A stretch of 64,000 nucleotides of DNA from Mycobacterium scrofulaceum (lineage in GTDB: Bacteria; Actinomycetota; Actinomycetes; Mycobacteriales; Mycobacteriaceae): assembly GCF_002086735.1 (NCBI RefSeq), contig NZ_MVIJ01000009.1, positions 1 through 64,000 on the forward strand. The letters run 5' to 3'. This document shows positions 25,701 through 35,757 of this stretch, piece by piece; positions within the stretch are counted from its first letter, which is position 1, and every line of letters begins with the position of its first letter. The notes beneath the pieces are model-generated. The model saw only the letters and a program-made list of their open reading frames with translations, was not told where the DNA came from and did no database searches. Made by a program: the position numbers and the translations under genes.

Positions 25701-26597
25701 TCAGGCGGGCGGCGAGAAACCGCCAGGCGCGGCACTGGGCGGGGCCTGCGCCGGCGGTGCGGCGCCCGGCCGCGGGGCGGCCTGCGGTGCGGCCGGCCAG
25801 GAGGCGTGCGGTGCGGCCGGCCAGGTCGGCCAGGGCGCGGTGCCCGGTGGCGGCATGGCGGGACGGAGGCGCGCCAATTCGCGGCGGTGCCGTTCGGCCA
25901 GCACGGCGGCGAGCACCAGTTCCGGCGGTGCGCCGGGCGGGGGCGGCGGGGCGATGCGGGACACCACGTCGCCGGCGATTCGGTATGCCATTTGATGGCG
26001 CAGCTGGCGGTCGAGTTGTGGTGCCCGCGAGAGGAATTGGCGCGCCACCTCGGCCTGCCCGGGGGTCAGGCCGGAAAGCTGCAGCGATGCCGCCCACCAG
26101 GCCAGCGCGGGCGGCATCACCGGCGGTGGGCCCAGCCGGGGCCCGCGCTCGTTGATGACGACGGTGCCGGCGAAGATGTCCCCGATCCGCTTGGCCTTCG
26201 GCGACACGATGCTGCAGATGACGGCGGGACTTCCGAACAGCATCCAGATCTCCACCACCGACGCCAGGGCGCGAAACAGGGCCTGGCGGAAGCGTTCTGG
26301 GCCGCCGTCGTCGGACACCACGCGCAGGCCCATCGCGATTTTGCCCACCGAACGCCCGCGTGTCGCCGTTTCGAGCACCACGGGATACCCGACGATCGCC
26401 ACCACCGTGAAGATCAGCAACACGGCGGTGCTCAGCGCGGAGTCGAACTGGGTCAGGGTGGCGGCCCACAACATCAGCCCGAGCAGATAGCCAACCACGA
26501 TGACGGCGATGTCGATCAGTGCGCTCAGCGCCCGCACCGGCAACTGGGCGATCTGCACGTCGAGCACGACGGCGTCGCCGGTCACCACCTCCGCCAT
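25701..26597 (-). CDS. RDD family membrane protein (Rv3695-like)
   Basis: 298 residues. The N-terminal RDD domain has two to three membrane helices (DIAVIVVGYLLGLMLWAA, AVLLIFTVVAIVGYPVVLE) and the characteristic Arg/Asp residues (RALSALID, RGRSVGKIAMGLRVV, RIGDIFAGTVVI). A cytosolic C-terminal half is rich in Pro and Ala. ATG at 26597; the open frame continues upstream but lies antisense to spoIIM. RDD proteins are transporters or membrane accessory factors; substrate unknown. Confidence 0.83.
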   Translation of the reverse strand: MAEVVTGDAVVLDVQIAQLPVRALSALIDIAVIVVGYLLGLMLWAATLTQFDSALSTAVLLIFTVVAIVGYPVVLETATRGRSVGKIAMGLRVVSDDGGPERFRQALFRALASVVEIWMLFGSPAVICSIVSPKAKRIGDIFAGTVVINERGPRLGPPPVMPPALAWWAASLQLSGLTPGQAEVARQFLSRAPQLDRQLRHQMAYRIAGDVVSRIAPPPPPGAPPELVLAAVLAERHRRELARLRPAMPPPGTAPWPTWPAAPHASWPAAPQAAPRPGAAPPAQAPPSAAPGGFSPPA

Positions 26598-26633
26598 AAC
26601 ACCGAACGGTACAGGGCGATTAGGCTGCGCAGG

Positions 26634-27626
26634 GTGGACGTGGACGCATTCGTGCTGGCCCATCGTGGTACCTGGGACCGTCTCGACCGGCTGGTCGCGA
26701 AGCGTCACGCGCTGACCGGGTCCGAGGTCGACGAGCTCGTCGAGCTGTACCAGCGGGTGTCGACCCACCTGTCGATGCTGCGCTCGGCCTCGTCGGATTC
26801 GCTGCTGATCGGCCGGCTCTCGAGCCTTGTCGCGCGCGCCCGTTCGGTGGTGACCGGCGCCCACGCGCCCTTGAGCAATACGTTCGTCCGGTTCTGGACG
26901 GTGTCCTTCCCGGTGGTCGCGTACCGGTCGTGGCGGTGGTGGCTGGGCACGGCGGCGGGCTTCTTCGTCGTGGTCCTGCTCATGGCGTTCTGGGTGGCCG
27001 GCAGCCCGGAAGTGCAGTCGGCAGCCGGAACACCAAGCGAAATCGAGCAATTGGTCAACCACGACGTCGTCGCCTACTACAGCGAACATCCCGCAGCGGC
27101 GTTCGCCCTGCAGATCTGGGTGAACAACTCCTGGGTGTCCGCGCAATGCATCGCCTCGTCCGTTCTGCTGGGGCTGCCGATTCCGTTCGTGCTGTTCCAA
27201 AACGCCGCCAACCTGGGGCTGATCTCCGGCCTGATGTTCCAGGCCGGCAAGGGCGGTGTGCTGCTCGGGCTGCTGGTTCCGCACGGGCTGGTGGAGCTGT
27301 CGGCGGCCTTCCTGGCGGGCGCGGCCGGGATGCGGTTGGGCTGGTCGGTGATCTCGCCCGGTGACCGTCCCCGCGGACAAGTGCTAGCCGAGCAGGGGCG
27401 TGCCGTCGTGTCGGTGGCGATCGGGCTGGTGGGCGTGCTGTTGGTCTCGGGTCTGATCGAGGCGCTGGTGACGCCCTCGCCGCTGCCGACGTTCGTCCGG
27501 GTCGGCATCGGGATCGTCGCCGAGGCCGCGTTCCTGACCTACGTCGTGTATTTCGGCCGCCGGGCGGCCAAGGCCGGGGAGACCGGCGACATCGACGACG
27601 CGCCCGACGTGCTCCCCACCGGCTGA
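26634..27626 (+). CDS. SpoIIM-like membrane protein (Rv3694c-like)
   Basis: 330 residues. A soluble N-terminal ~95 residues is followed by five to six membrane helices in the stage II sporulation protein M pattern (FFVVVLLMAFWVAGSPEV, VNNSWVSAQCIASSVLLGLP, LVPHGLVELSAAFLAGAAG). GTG start, divergent from the RDD gene with 36 bp between. Such proteins neighbour MoxR-DUF58 operons in many actinobacteria, including here; they are not evidence of sporulation. Role unknown. Confidence 0.83.
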   Translation: MDVDAFVLAHRGTWDRLDRLVAKRHALTGSEVDELVELYQRVSTHLSMLRSASSDSLLIGRLSSLVARARSVVTGAHAPLSNTFVRFWTVSFPVVAYRSWRWWLGTAAGFFVVVLLMAFWVAGSPEVQSAAGTPSEIEQLVNHDVVAYYSEHPAAAFALQIWVNNSWVSAQCIASSVLLGLPIPFVLFQNAANLGLISGLMFQAGKGGVLLGLLVPHGLVELSAAFLAGAAGMRLGWSVISPGDRPRGQVLAEQGRAVVSVAIGLVGVLLVSGLIEALVTPSPLPTFVRVGIGIVAEAAFLTYVVYFGRRAAKAGETGDIDDAPDVLPTG

Positions 27627-27632
27627 CGGGCC

Positions 27633-27726
27633 AGATGTACTGCCCGGCGTGCATCGTCGCCGGGCTAGATGTACTGCCCGGCTCCTTCTCACGCCGCTGC
27701 GCGGCGTGCATCGTCGCCGGGCTAGA
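27633..27726. repeat. duplicated hairpin segment between convergent genes
   Basis: AGATGTACTGCCCGGC occurs at 27633-27648 and 27667-27682; GGCGTGCATCGTCGCC plus the next eight bases occurs at 27646-27669 and 27703-27726. The first copy folds into an 8-bp stem (27642-27665, GCCCGGCG/CGCCGGGC). It looks like a terminator hairpin that has been partly duplicated, between spoIIM and the DUF58 gene. Confidence 0.7.
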
Positions 27727-29043
27727 GCCGGCCGGTGGCCTTCATCGCCAGGTAGCGGTCGGCCAGCGCGGGCGCCAGTTCGGTGGGCGGGGCGTCGACC
27801 ACCTCCACGCCGACGCGGCGCAGCCGCGAGGCGATCGCGCGGCGGTCGTTGCGGGATCGCTCGGCGGCCGCCGCGTCGTAGACGGCGGCCGGATCCGCAC
27901 GGCCGGAGGCCATGAGGTCGACGCGGGGGTCGGCGACGGCGGCGACCATCAGGTGGTGTTTCGCCGACAACTGCGGCAGCACCGGCAGCAAGCCCTCGTC
28001 GAGCGCGGTCGCGTTGAGGTCGGTCATCAGCACCACCAGCGACCGGCGGCGGGCGCGCCGAGCGACGGCGGAAACCATTGCGGTCCAATCGGGTTCGAGC
28101 AGCGCCGGTTGCAGGGGGGCCATCGCCTCGACGAGGTGGGCGAGCAGTTCGGTGCGCGACGCGCCGAACACGCCGGCCCGGGTGACCCGGTCGTGGGCGA
28201 GGAAGTCGACGTGGTCGCCGGCCCGCGACGCGAGCGCGGCGAGCAGCAGCGCGGCGTCCATGGACCAGTCCAGCCGGGGCCAGCCCGCCGGATCCGCGGC
28301 GGTCGGGTCGACACCGACCCGGCCCGCCGAGGTGCGCCCCGTGTCGAGCACGATCAGCACGCGCCGGTCGCGTTCGGGGCGCCAGGTGCGCACGACGACG
28401 TCGGCGCGGCGCGCGCTGGCGCGCCAGTCGATCGACCGCACGTCGTCACCGACGACATACTCGCGCAGGGAATCGAATTCGGTGCCCTGACCGCGGATGA
28501 GCGTCGGGAGCAGGCCGTCGATCTCGCGCAGCTTGGCCAGCCGCGCCGGCAGGTGTTTGCGGGACAGGAAGGGCGGCAGCACCCGGAGCAGGCCCGGCAC
28601 CGCCTGCGAACCCTGCCGCCCGGCCAGCCCCAGCGGGCCGATGGATCGGGCGGTGACCAGCGCGGCGCGCTGCTCGCCGCGCCGGACCGGGCGCAGCTGC
28701 GACGCGACGTGCTGGTGCTGCCCGGCGGGGATGTTCAGGGGATGGATCCGGGGCCGGGCGCACGCGCTGGGCGGCCAGGCGTCGCGAACCTGGCCGCGGA
28801 ACCGGCGCCGGCCGTCGTTGTGGATCAGCAGGCCCACGTCCACCTGCTGCGCGAGCCGGGCGGAGCGATCCGGCGACCGGATGTAGCGCAATCCGCGGGT
28901 GCTGGCCGCCAGCCTCATGTCGACGGCGACCAGGGTCGCGAGCGTGGCCAGCAGGACGGCGAAAGTCCTTGCCGGCCAAGGGGACAGCGCGATGGGCAGG
29001 ACGCATATCAGCGCGGCCAGCCCGGCGCGTCCGGTCAGGATCA

Positions 29044-29044
<1 letters not shown>
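27722..29044 (-). CDS. DUF58 protein (Rv3693-like)
   Basis: 440 residues. Two N-terminal hydrophobic segments (AGLAALICVLPIALS, FAVLLATLATLVAVD) anchor it; the DUF58 signature is EFDSLREYVVGDDVRSIDW, followed by a VWA-like domain (RVLIVLDTGRTS with the metal-site Asp). Last gene of the operon led by the Pro-rich membrane protein; its GTG overlaps the moxR stop by one base. DUF58-MoxR pairs act together as chaperone-like systems on envelope or metal-dependent targets in other bacteria; the target here is unknown. Confidence 0.87.
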
Positions 29045-30017
<973 letters not shown>

Positions 30018-30021
<4 letters not shown>

Positions 30022-31157
30022 GTCCGTGTGACCTGCCTTTCGATGTCGTCGAGCGCACGGGCAAGTTGTAGCAGGTCGTGGTCGGTCGCCGGGGGCGGAC
30101 CGAACAGCTGGTAGGCGATGACCGCCGGGTCGGATCCGCTGCGGCCGGCCACCGCGGCCGCCACCGCGGGCGCCGGCGCCCCGGTGTTCAGGCCCAGCCG
30201 GGGCAGCATCCGCTGCAGCGCGGCGGTGCGTAGCGCCGCGGCCGCGCGATCGCGCGCCCGGCGGGAGCGGTAGAGCCGGCCGCGGCCCTCGACGGTCTCC
30301 GACGCGCGCACCACGACGGGCAGCGCCTCGGCGACCAGCGGCCCGGGCCGCCGCCCCCGCCACACGGCGACCAGCAGCACGACCAGGCACAACTGGAAGA
30401 CGATCCACGTCACGTTCTGCGGGATCAGGTCGAAAATCGAGCCGGGCGGCGGAGATTCGCCCTCGACGTGGTGGGGCGCATACCAGATGAGTCGGGGTCG
30501 GGCGCCGGCCAGGTTCATCGCCAGGGCGGCGTTGCCCGCCTGCAGCAGGGCGCCGTTGGTCAGGAAGTCGGTGCTGCCGACCGCCGTGACGGTCCGCCCG
30601 CTGTCCCGGAAGCGGATCAGCGCGCCGTGATAGCAGCGGGTGATCGGCCGGCCGTCGGTGGCGCGGTAGCTGTCGCTGGGGCCGAATCGCACCGGCCCGG
30701 CGCGGGTGGCCTCGCGCAGCGTGCAAGCGGGGTCGGTGTCGAAGTTGTTTGCCGCCGAGACGCGCAGGCCGGGCATCAGCGCCTCGCGGGTGCGCGCGGT
30801 CGGTTCCACCAGCAGCAGGTCGCCGGGCGCCGCCGCCAGCCGGTCCAGCAGCGGTCCGGTGAGGTATTGGCTCTGCGCCACCAGGATCAGCGCGTCGGGC
30901 CGCGCCGCCCGTTCGACGTCGCCGATGCCGTGAGCGACCACGACGTCGACACCGCCGTCGCGCAGCAGCGCCACCAGCGCATGGGTGCCGTCGGGACCCG
31001 TCGACTCCGGATCCATGCGCGCGCCGGGGCGCGGCGCGGTCAGGTAGGCGTCCACGCCGGCGACCACGGCGAGCACGACGAGGGTGAGGATCACCCAGCG
31101 CCAGGACCGCCGGCGATGCGGCGCCGCGGGGATGGCGGCGTGACCGGTGGCCGCCAT
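30018..31157 (-). CDS. DUF4350 membrane protein (Rv3691-like)
   Basis: 379 residues. One N-terminal helix (RWVILTLVVLAVVAGVDAYL) and one near residue 265 (WIVFQLCLVVLLVAVWRG) flank an extracytoplasmic DUF4350 domain (STGPDGTHALVALLRDGGVDVVV). The remainder is cytosolic. The ATG overlaps the preceding stop (TGATG); GTG one codon upstream is an alternative. Middle of the moxR operon; exact role unknown. Confidence 0.83.
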
Positions 31158-31810
31158 CACCGCACCTGCGCCCACGAGTCGGGCGCCGCGGGGTGCGCCG
31201 GCCCCGGCGCGACGGCCGCCGAGCGGGACCGCAGGTGGTCGTCGAGGTCGGCGATCAGCTGGTAGGCGCTCTGTGTTCCCGGTTGCTCGCCGTAGGTGAC
31301 GTCGTTGAAAGCCGTTGCCCCCTGTGTCAATTCGTCGGCAAGGTGGGGCAGTGCCGCGCCGGCATTCGAGGCCAGCTCGTTGGCGGTGCGGCCCGGCGCG
31401 GGGTTCAGCACGCCGGTCTCCTCCAGCTGGCGGGCGACCGCCCGCAGCCGGTGACGGATCGCCGCGGCCCAATCTCCCTGCGCCGCAAAGCTCTCGGCGG
31501 TCGCCCGATGCTGGGCCGCGGTGAGCTGGGCGGCTTCGAACAATCGGTAGTCGCCGCCGCGGTTGGTGCGCATGGTGCGCCGCGCGACGTGGACGGCGAC
31601 CGCCAGCGCGACCCCGAGCATGATGAAAAGCACCGTCGCCGTGAGCCACCCGCCCGGCAGCGAGGCGGTCTTCTGGAGCAGCCGGAAGATCGTCTCGTTG
31701 AGCCATTCGGCGATCTGCTCGGTGGCCGAACCCTTGGAGTAGATCGGTTTGTTCAGCTCGTCCCGGGCGGCCTGGTGCGCGGCATCGCGGTCGATGTCGA
31801 TGGAGGGCAC
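31157..31810 (-). CDS. DUF4129 membrane protein (Rv3690-like)
   Basis: 217 residues with a single central helix (GGWLTATVLFIMLGVALAVAV) and a C-terminal cytosolic DUF4129 domain (GDWAAAIRHRLRAVARQLEETG). Such domains accompany MoxR-DUF58 operons and, in other bacteria, transglutaminase-like proteins. GTG start. Co-transcribed with its neighbours. Confidence 0.82.
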   Translation of the reverse strand: MPSIDIDRDAAHQAARDELNKPIYSKGSATEQIAEWLNETIFRLLQKTASLPGGWLTATVLFIMLGVALAVAVHVARRTMRTNRGGDYRLFEAAQLTAAQHRATAESFAAQGDWAAAIRHRLRAVARQLEETGVLNPAPGRTANELASNAGAALPHLADELTQGATAFNDVTYGEQPGTQSAYQLIADLDDHLRSRSAAVAPGPAHPAAPDSWAQVR

Positions 31811-31823
31811 TGTCTCACTCGCC

Positions 31824-33029
31824 TCAGACCGGCCGGGTCAGCCAGAGATTGTCGGTGGACTCGGCCGCGTACGGCCCGCCGGCGGCTCCGGTCTGCAGCA
31901 CCAGATCGAATGCCTCGGCACGCATCCGGCGATCGGTGTAGAGCAGCGCGATGACCCCGGCGTTGAACGGCGCGGTGATGATCTCGCCGATCGCCGCGCC
32001 CACCGACGTCACCGCCGTGCTCGCCAGGAACGCCGCGGTGGAGGAGGTGATCAGGAAGAACTGGCCGACGATGTTGAACGGCACCGCGACCGCACCCGCG
32101 ACGACGGCGGTCACCAGCAGCGTCAGCACGCGGATGCCCAGCACCCGCCAGAAGCCGTTGCGCACCAGCACGAACGATCGGGTGATGGCGTCCAGGACGG
32201 GCAACCGCTCCAGCACGATCAGCACGGGCGCGAACAACACCACCGTGTACAGGTACACCAGCAACGCGAGCACGCCCAGCGCGAGCGGCAACCCCAGGAC
32301 GACCACCGCCGCGGCGCTGCCGATCGCCGCCAGGACCGCGACGATCACCGCCACCAGACCCGCGAAGACGGCGAGCACGGCGCCCTCCAGCACGGCGAGA
32401 CCGAACAACGGCACCAGGCGCCCGCGGATCCTGGCCCACGTCTCCCCGATGGTGATCGGCGTGCCGAACACCGCCCGCCCGACGATGACGGTGAGCATCC
32501 CGGACAGCAGCATGCCGCCCAGCCAGGCGACCAGGACGCCGGCGCCCATCGAGGTCAGCCAGGCGCCGACGACCCCACCGCTCAGCTCCTTGGCCTGGTC
32601 GGTCGTCAGCCTGCCGTAGGCCGCCAACGGCCCGAAGACGGCGACCTTCGTGACGATCTGGATGGCCACCACCACGATGGCGGTCAGCCCCAGCGTCGCC
32701 TTTGGGTTGGCCCGCACGTAGCCGACCGCGCCGTTGAAGATGTCGCCCAGGGTCAACGGCCGCAGCGGGATGATGCCGGGCTTGACGGCTCCCGGGACCA
32801 GTGGGGGCGGGCCGTATTGCCAAGCCGGCGGCGGGCCGTAACCCGGCGGCGGGCCGTAACCCGGTGGCGGGGCGTATCCGGGAGGCGGCCCGTACCCCGG
32901 CGGGGGACCGTAACCCGGTGGCGGGGCGTATCCGGGAGGCGGCCCGTAGCCCGGCGGCGGCCCGTAGCCGGGCGGGGGGCCGTAGCCCGGTGGCGGGCCA
33001 ACCGGATGGCCGGGCGGCGGCGCGCTCAC
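31824..33029 (-). CDS. Pro-rich multi-pass membrane protein (Rv3689-like)
   Basis: 401 residues. The N terminus has about eleven GPPPGY/APPPGY repeats (encoded at roughly 32821-33005). The rest contains six or so membrane helices in the glycerophosphoryl diester phosphodiesterase membrane-domain pattern (TLGDIFNGAVGYVRANPKATL, RSFVLVRNGFWRVLGIRVL). GTG at 33029 is the only plausible in-frame start after the frame leaves the yqeY antisense region; a 14-codon ATG frame ends in TGA overlapping this GTG. First gene of the moxR operon. Confidence 0.8.
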   Translation of the reverse strand: MSAPPPGHPVGPPPGYGPPPGYGPPPGYGPPPGYAPPPGYGPPPGYGPPPGYAPPPGYGPPPGYGPPPAWQYGPPPLVPGAVKPGIIPLRPLTLGDIFNGAVGYVRANPKATLGLTAIVVVAIQIVTKVAVFGPLAAYGRLTTDQAKELSGGVVGAWLTSMGAGVLVAWLGGMLLSGMLTVIVGRAVFGTPITIGETWARIRGRLVPLFGLAVLEGAVLAVFAGLVAVIVAVLAAIGSAAAVVVLGLPLALGVLALLVYLYTVVLFAPVLIVLERLPVLDAITRSFVLVRNGFWRVLGIRVLTLLVTAVVAGAVAVPFNIVGQFFLITSSTAAFLASTAVTSVGAAIGEIITAPFNAGVIALLYTDRRMRAEAFDLVLQTGAAGGPYAAESTDNLWLTRPV

Positions 33030-33141
33030 CGTGTCCCGCGGCGCATGCGGGCCGGCCCGTCGTTCGTCATGGGCTCCATCCTGTCGGTGGTCCGGGCATT
33101 TCTCAATCATGGCCGGGCCGTCGGCGCGTAGCGTCTCTGGC

Positions 33142-33606
33142 ATGGCCGAACTGAAATCCCGGCTGCGGGCCGACCTTACCGACGCGATGAAGAGCAGGGA
33201 CAAGCTGCGCACGGCGACGCTGCGACTGCTGCTCGCCGCGATCCAATCCGAGGAGGTCTCCGGCAAGCAGGCCAGGGAGCTCTCCGACGACGAAGTGATC
33301 AAGGTGCTTGCCCGCGAGTCGCGCAAGCGCGCGGAGTCGGCGGAGATCTACACGCAGAACGGTCGCGGGGAACTCGCCGCCAACGAGCACGCCGAGGCGC
33401 GGATCATCGACGAATATCTGCCGACGCCACTCACCGAGGCGGAGCTCGCCGACGTCGCGGACACCGCGATCGCGCAGGTGGCCGAGGAGATCGGCGAGCG
33501 GCCGAGCATGAAGCAGATGGGGCTGGTGATGAAGGCGGCCACCGCGATCGCGGCAGGCAAGGCCGACGGGGCCCGGTTGTCGGCGGCGGTCAAGGAGCGC
33601 CTGTAG
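33142..33606 (+). CDS. YqeY/GatB-like protein (Rv3688c-like)
   Basis: 154 residues, all helical, YqeY family (LKSRLRADLTDAMKSRDKLRTATLRLL, then AEARIIDEYLPTPLTEAEL). Related to the tRNA-binding tail of GatB, so an association with tRNA amidation or translation has been suggested for the family. Its 3' end overlaps the convergent nrfD-like gene by 17 bases. In M. tuberculosis the next gene is rsfB; here about 20 kb intervene. Confidence 0.88.
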   Translation: MAELKSRLRADLTDAMKSRDKLRTATLRLLLAAIQSEEVSGKQARELSDDEVIKVLARESRKRAESAEIYTQNGRGELAANEHAEARIIDEYLPTPLTEAELADVADTAIAQVAEEIGERPSMKQMGLVMKAATAIAAGKADGARLSAAVKERL

Positions 33607-34741
33607 CCGACCGCGCGAGCACCCGCGCGACGGCCGAACGAGCCACCCGGACCCCGGCGACGAGGCGCGGGAACTGCGGACCGCCCCTGTCGTCGCCGCG
33701 CGCCGGGTGGCCGGCGTCGAGCCGTTCCCGTTGCGGCACCACGACGTATTTCGGGTCGCGGGTGGATTCCACCCCGGCGTGGAACACGCCGAACCGCTGA
33801 AAAGCGCTGCCGACCAGCAGCGCCAGGCCGCACACCGCCGCCGCGGGCCGGCTACGGCCCGCCGCCAGCGTGCCCAGCGCCCCGCCGACCGTCAGGTACT
33901 CCGCCCATTTGCGCTCCCGGTGGGCCTTTCCGGTCGTGTAGGCCTCCGCGACCAGGCCGAGCCGTCGCTCGATTAGCCGTGACGCAGCCACCTCGAGCCC
34001 GGCCCCCAGCACCGCCATCCGCCGCGCGGGACCGGCCTCGCCGGCCGGGGCGAGCAGCATGCCGAGCCCGCCGCCGCTGGCCGCGGCCGAACCGGTGAAC
34101 ACGAACGGCAGGTACGGGTGCGCCTCGCGCCAGGCCGGCACGGCGGTCTGCGACAGCAGGACCGCCGTATAGGAGGCGACGCCTGGCGCGAACGCCGCGG
34201 CCGACAAGCCGGCCGGCCGGGCCAGCCGGGCGAGGAGTCTTCCGAGCCGGGTGCGCCGCAGCGGCCCCGGCATCAGCTCCGCGGCCGCGGCCAGGGCGGC
34301 GCCCGGCCCGTACGCCGCCAGGATCCACGTGCCGACGCTCATCGGCGAGCTCGGCTTCGCCACCCGCAGCATGTGGTGGAACCGCTCCGGGCGGCCCAGG
34401 TCGGTGACGAGGAAGTACATGCTCGCCAGGAGGCTGGCCAGCGCGCCGAGCCTGCCCGACCGGCGCAGGCCCGGCCGGCCGCTGAGGTCGGCACCGGCGG
34501 CCAGCAGCGCCGAACCCGCCGACAGGCCGCCCGCGAACAGGTACGCCGCGATCTTCCATTCCCACACCGGCGTCTTGAGCACCGCGCGCCCGTAGTAGGA
34601 CCGGAACTCCGCCCGCGGCACCGCGAGCTGCTCACGGTTGCCGCCCCCGCGGCCGAACATCTGCGCGTGGATGTCCCTGGCCCCGGCGTCGCTGCGCTGT
34701 TCCCGCAGCAGCGGATCCTTGTCTCCCGCGCCGTCGCTCAT
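33590..34741 (-). CDS. NrfD-like membrane anchor of formate dehydrogenase
   Basis: 383 residues. About 35-70: YYGRAVLKTPVWEWKIAAYLFAGG, the NrfD/PsrC start; eight or so hydrophobic segments follow. This polytopic subunit would carry electrons from the iron-sulfur subunit to menaquinone, replacing the cytochrome b of E. coli Fdh-N. ATG overlaps the fdhB stop by four bases. The role is inferred from family and operon position. Confidence 0.87.
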   Translation of the reverse strand: MSDGAGDKDPLLREQRSDAGARDIHAQMFGRGGGNREQLAVPRAEFRSYYGRAVLKTPVWEWKIAAYLFAGGLSAGSALLAAGADLSGRPGLRRSGRLGALASLLASMYFLVTDLGRPERFHHMLRVAKPSSPMSVGTWILAAYGPGAALAAAAELMPGPLRRTRLGRLLARLARPAGLSAAAFAPGVASYTAVLLSQTAVPAWREAHPYLPFVFTGSAAASGGGLGMLLAPAGEAGPARRMAVLGAGLEVAASRLIERRLGLVAEAYTTGKAHRERKWAEYLTVGGALGTLAAGRSRPAAAVCGLALLVGSAFQRFGVFHAGVESTRDPKYVVVPQRERLDAGHPARGDDRGGPQFPRLVAGVRVARSAVARVLARSATGAP

Positions 34742-35757
34742 CGCCCGGCCCGGCCCAAAAAGCTCGAGACCGCGGCGGCGACAAGGGCCGACGCGGCCAT
34801 CCCGGCGTATTTCCACATCGCGCCCGCGTCCCTGGTCGGTACCACCGGGTCGGGGGGCAAGCCGTAGACCTCGGGCTCGTCGAGGAGCAGGAAGAAGGCG
34901 CCGTCACCGCCCACCCCGTCGTCGGGGTCGTGACCGTACAGGCGCGCCTCGGGCACCCCCCGCTCGTGCAGTTCCTCGACGCGGCGGGCCGCGCGCTCGC
35001 GCAGCTCGTCCAGCGGACCGAACTGGATGGAGTCCGTCGGGCAGGCCTTGGCGCACGCCGGCTCCAGCCCGTCGTGCAGCCGGTCGTAGCACAGCGTGCA
35101 CTTCCAGGCCCGGCCGTCGCCCTCCCGCCGGTCGATCACGCCGTACGGGCAGCCGGACACGCAGTAGCCGCACCCGTTGCAGATGTCCTGCTGCACAACG
35201 ACCGTGCCGAACTCGGTGCGGAACAACGCGCCCGTCGGGCAGACGTCCAGGCAACCGGCATGCGTGCAGTGTTTGCACACGTCGGAGGCCATTAGCCAGC
35301 GAAACGACGTGCGGGCTTCCGGACCGGTCGCGTCACCCGGGCGTTCGAACTTGGGGACGCCGAGGTCCACCCCGGTCGTGCCCAGCTCGCCGCCGCCGCG
35401 CGCGGTGGCGGCGATCGCCGACGCGGCCACCTCCGCCGACTGCTCGCTGCCCGACGGCCCGGTCGGTCGCCCCGCCAGCCCGGGATCCTGCTCGCCCAGG
35501 GGGCGGGCCTGCTCGATGAACGCGACGTGCCGCCACGTGCTGGCGCCCAGCATGCCGGTGTTGTCGAAAGACATGCCCAGCAGGTTGAAGCCGTCGTCGG
35601 GCACCATGTTCCATTCCTTGCACGCCACCTCGCAGGCCTTGCAACCGATGCAGATCGAGGTGTCGGTGAAGAACCCCACCCGCGGCGGGTGGTCGCCGGG
35701 ATGGCCGGCGTTGCCGGCCGGGTCATCCAGGGGCCCGTAGAAGCTGTTGTCGCTCAT
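34738..35757 (-). CDS. fdhB: formate dehydrogenase iron-sulfur subunit
   Basis: 339 residues with four [4Fe-4S] clusters: C36/C39/C42/C46 (CIGCKACEVAC), CKHCTHAGCLDVC, CNGCGYCVSGC and CTLCYDRLHDGLEPAC. A C-terminal membrane helix (MWKYAGMAASALVAAAV) anchors it. Between the first and second Cys groups is an insert of about 90 residues. It passes electrons from FdhA to the NrfD-like subunit. ATG overlaps the fdhA stop (ATGA). Confidence 0.93.
   Translation of the reverse strand: MSDNSFYGPLDDPAGNAGHPGDHPPRVGFFTDTSICIGCKACEVACKEWNMVPDDGFNLLGMSFDNTGMLGASTWRHVAFIEQARPLGEQDPGLAGRPTGPSGSEQSAEVAASAIAATARGGGELGTTGVDLGVPKFERPGDATGPEARTSFRWLMASDVCKHCTHAGCLDVCPTGALFRTEFGTVVVQQDICNGCGYCVSGCPYGVIDRREGDGRAWKCTLCYDRLHDGLEPACAKACPTDSIQFGPLDELRERAARRVEELHERGVPEARLYGHDPDDGVGGDGAFFLLLDEPEVYGLPPDPVVPTRDAGAMWKYAGMAASALVAAAVSSFLGRAGR

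Noticed and set aside
32821..33005. Short regular repeats that might suggest a CRISPR or minisatellite
   Set aside because: They are codon-phased GPPPGY repeats inside a coding sequence, with no spacers.
33030..33071. 14-codon ATG frame ending in TGA that overlaps the GTG of the Pro-rich membrane protein
   Set aside because: It could be a coupled leader or the sign of a frameshift in the N terminus, but with no conserved sequence neither can be supported.
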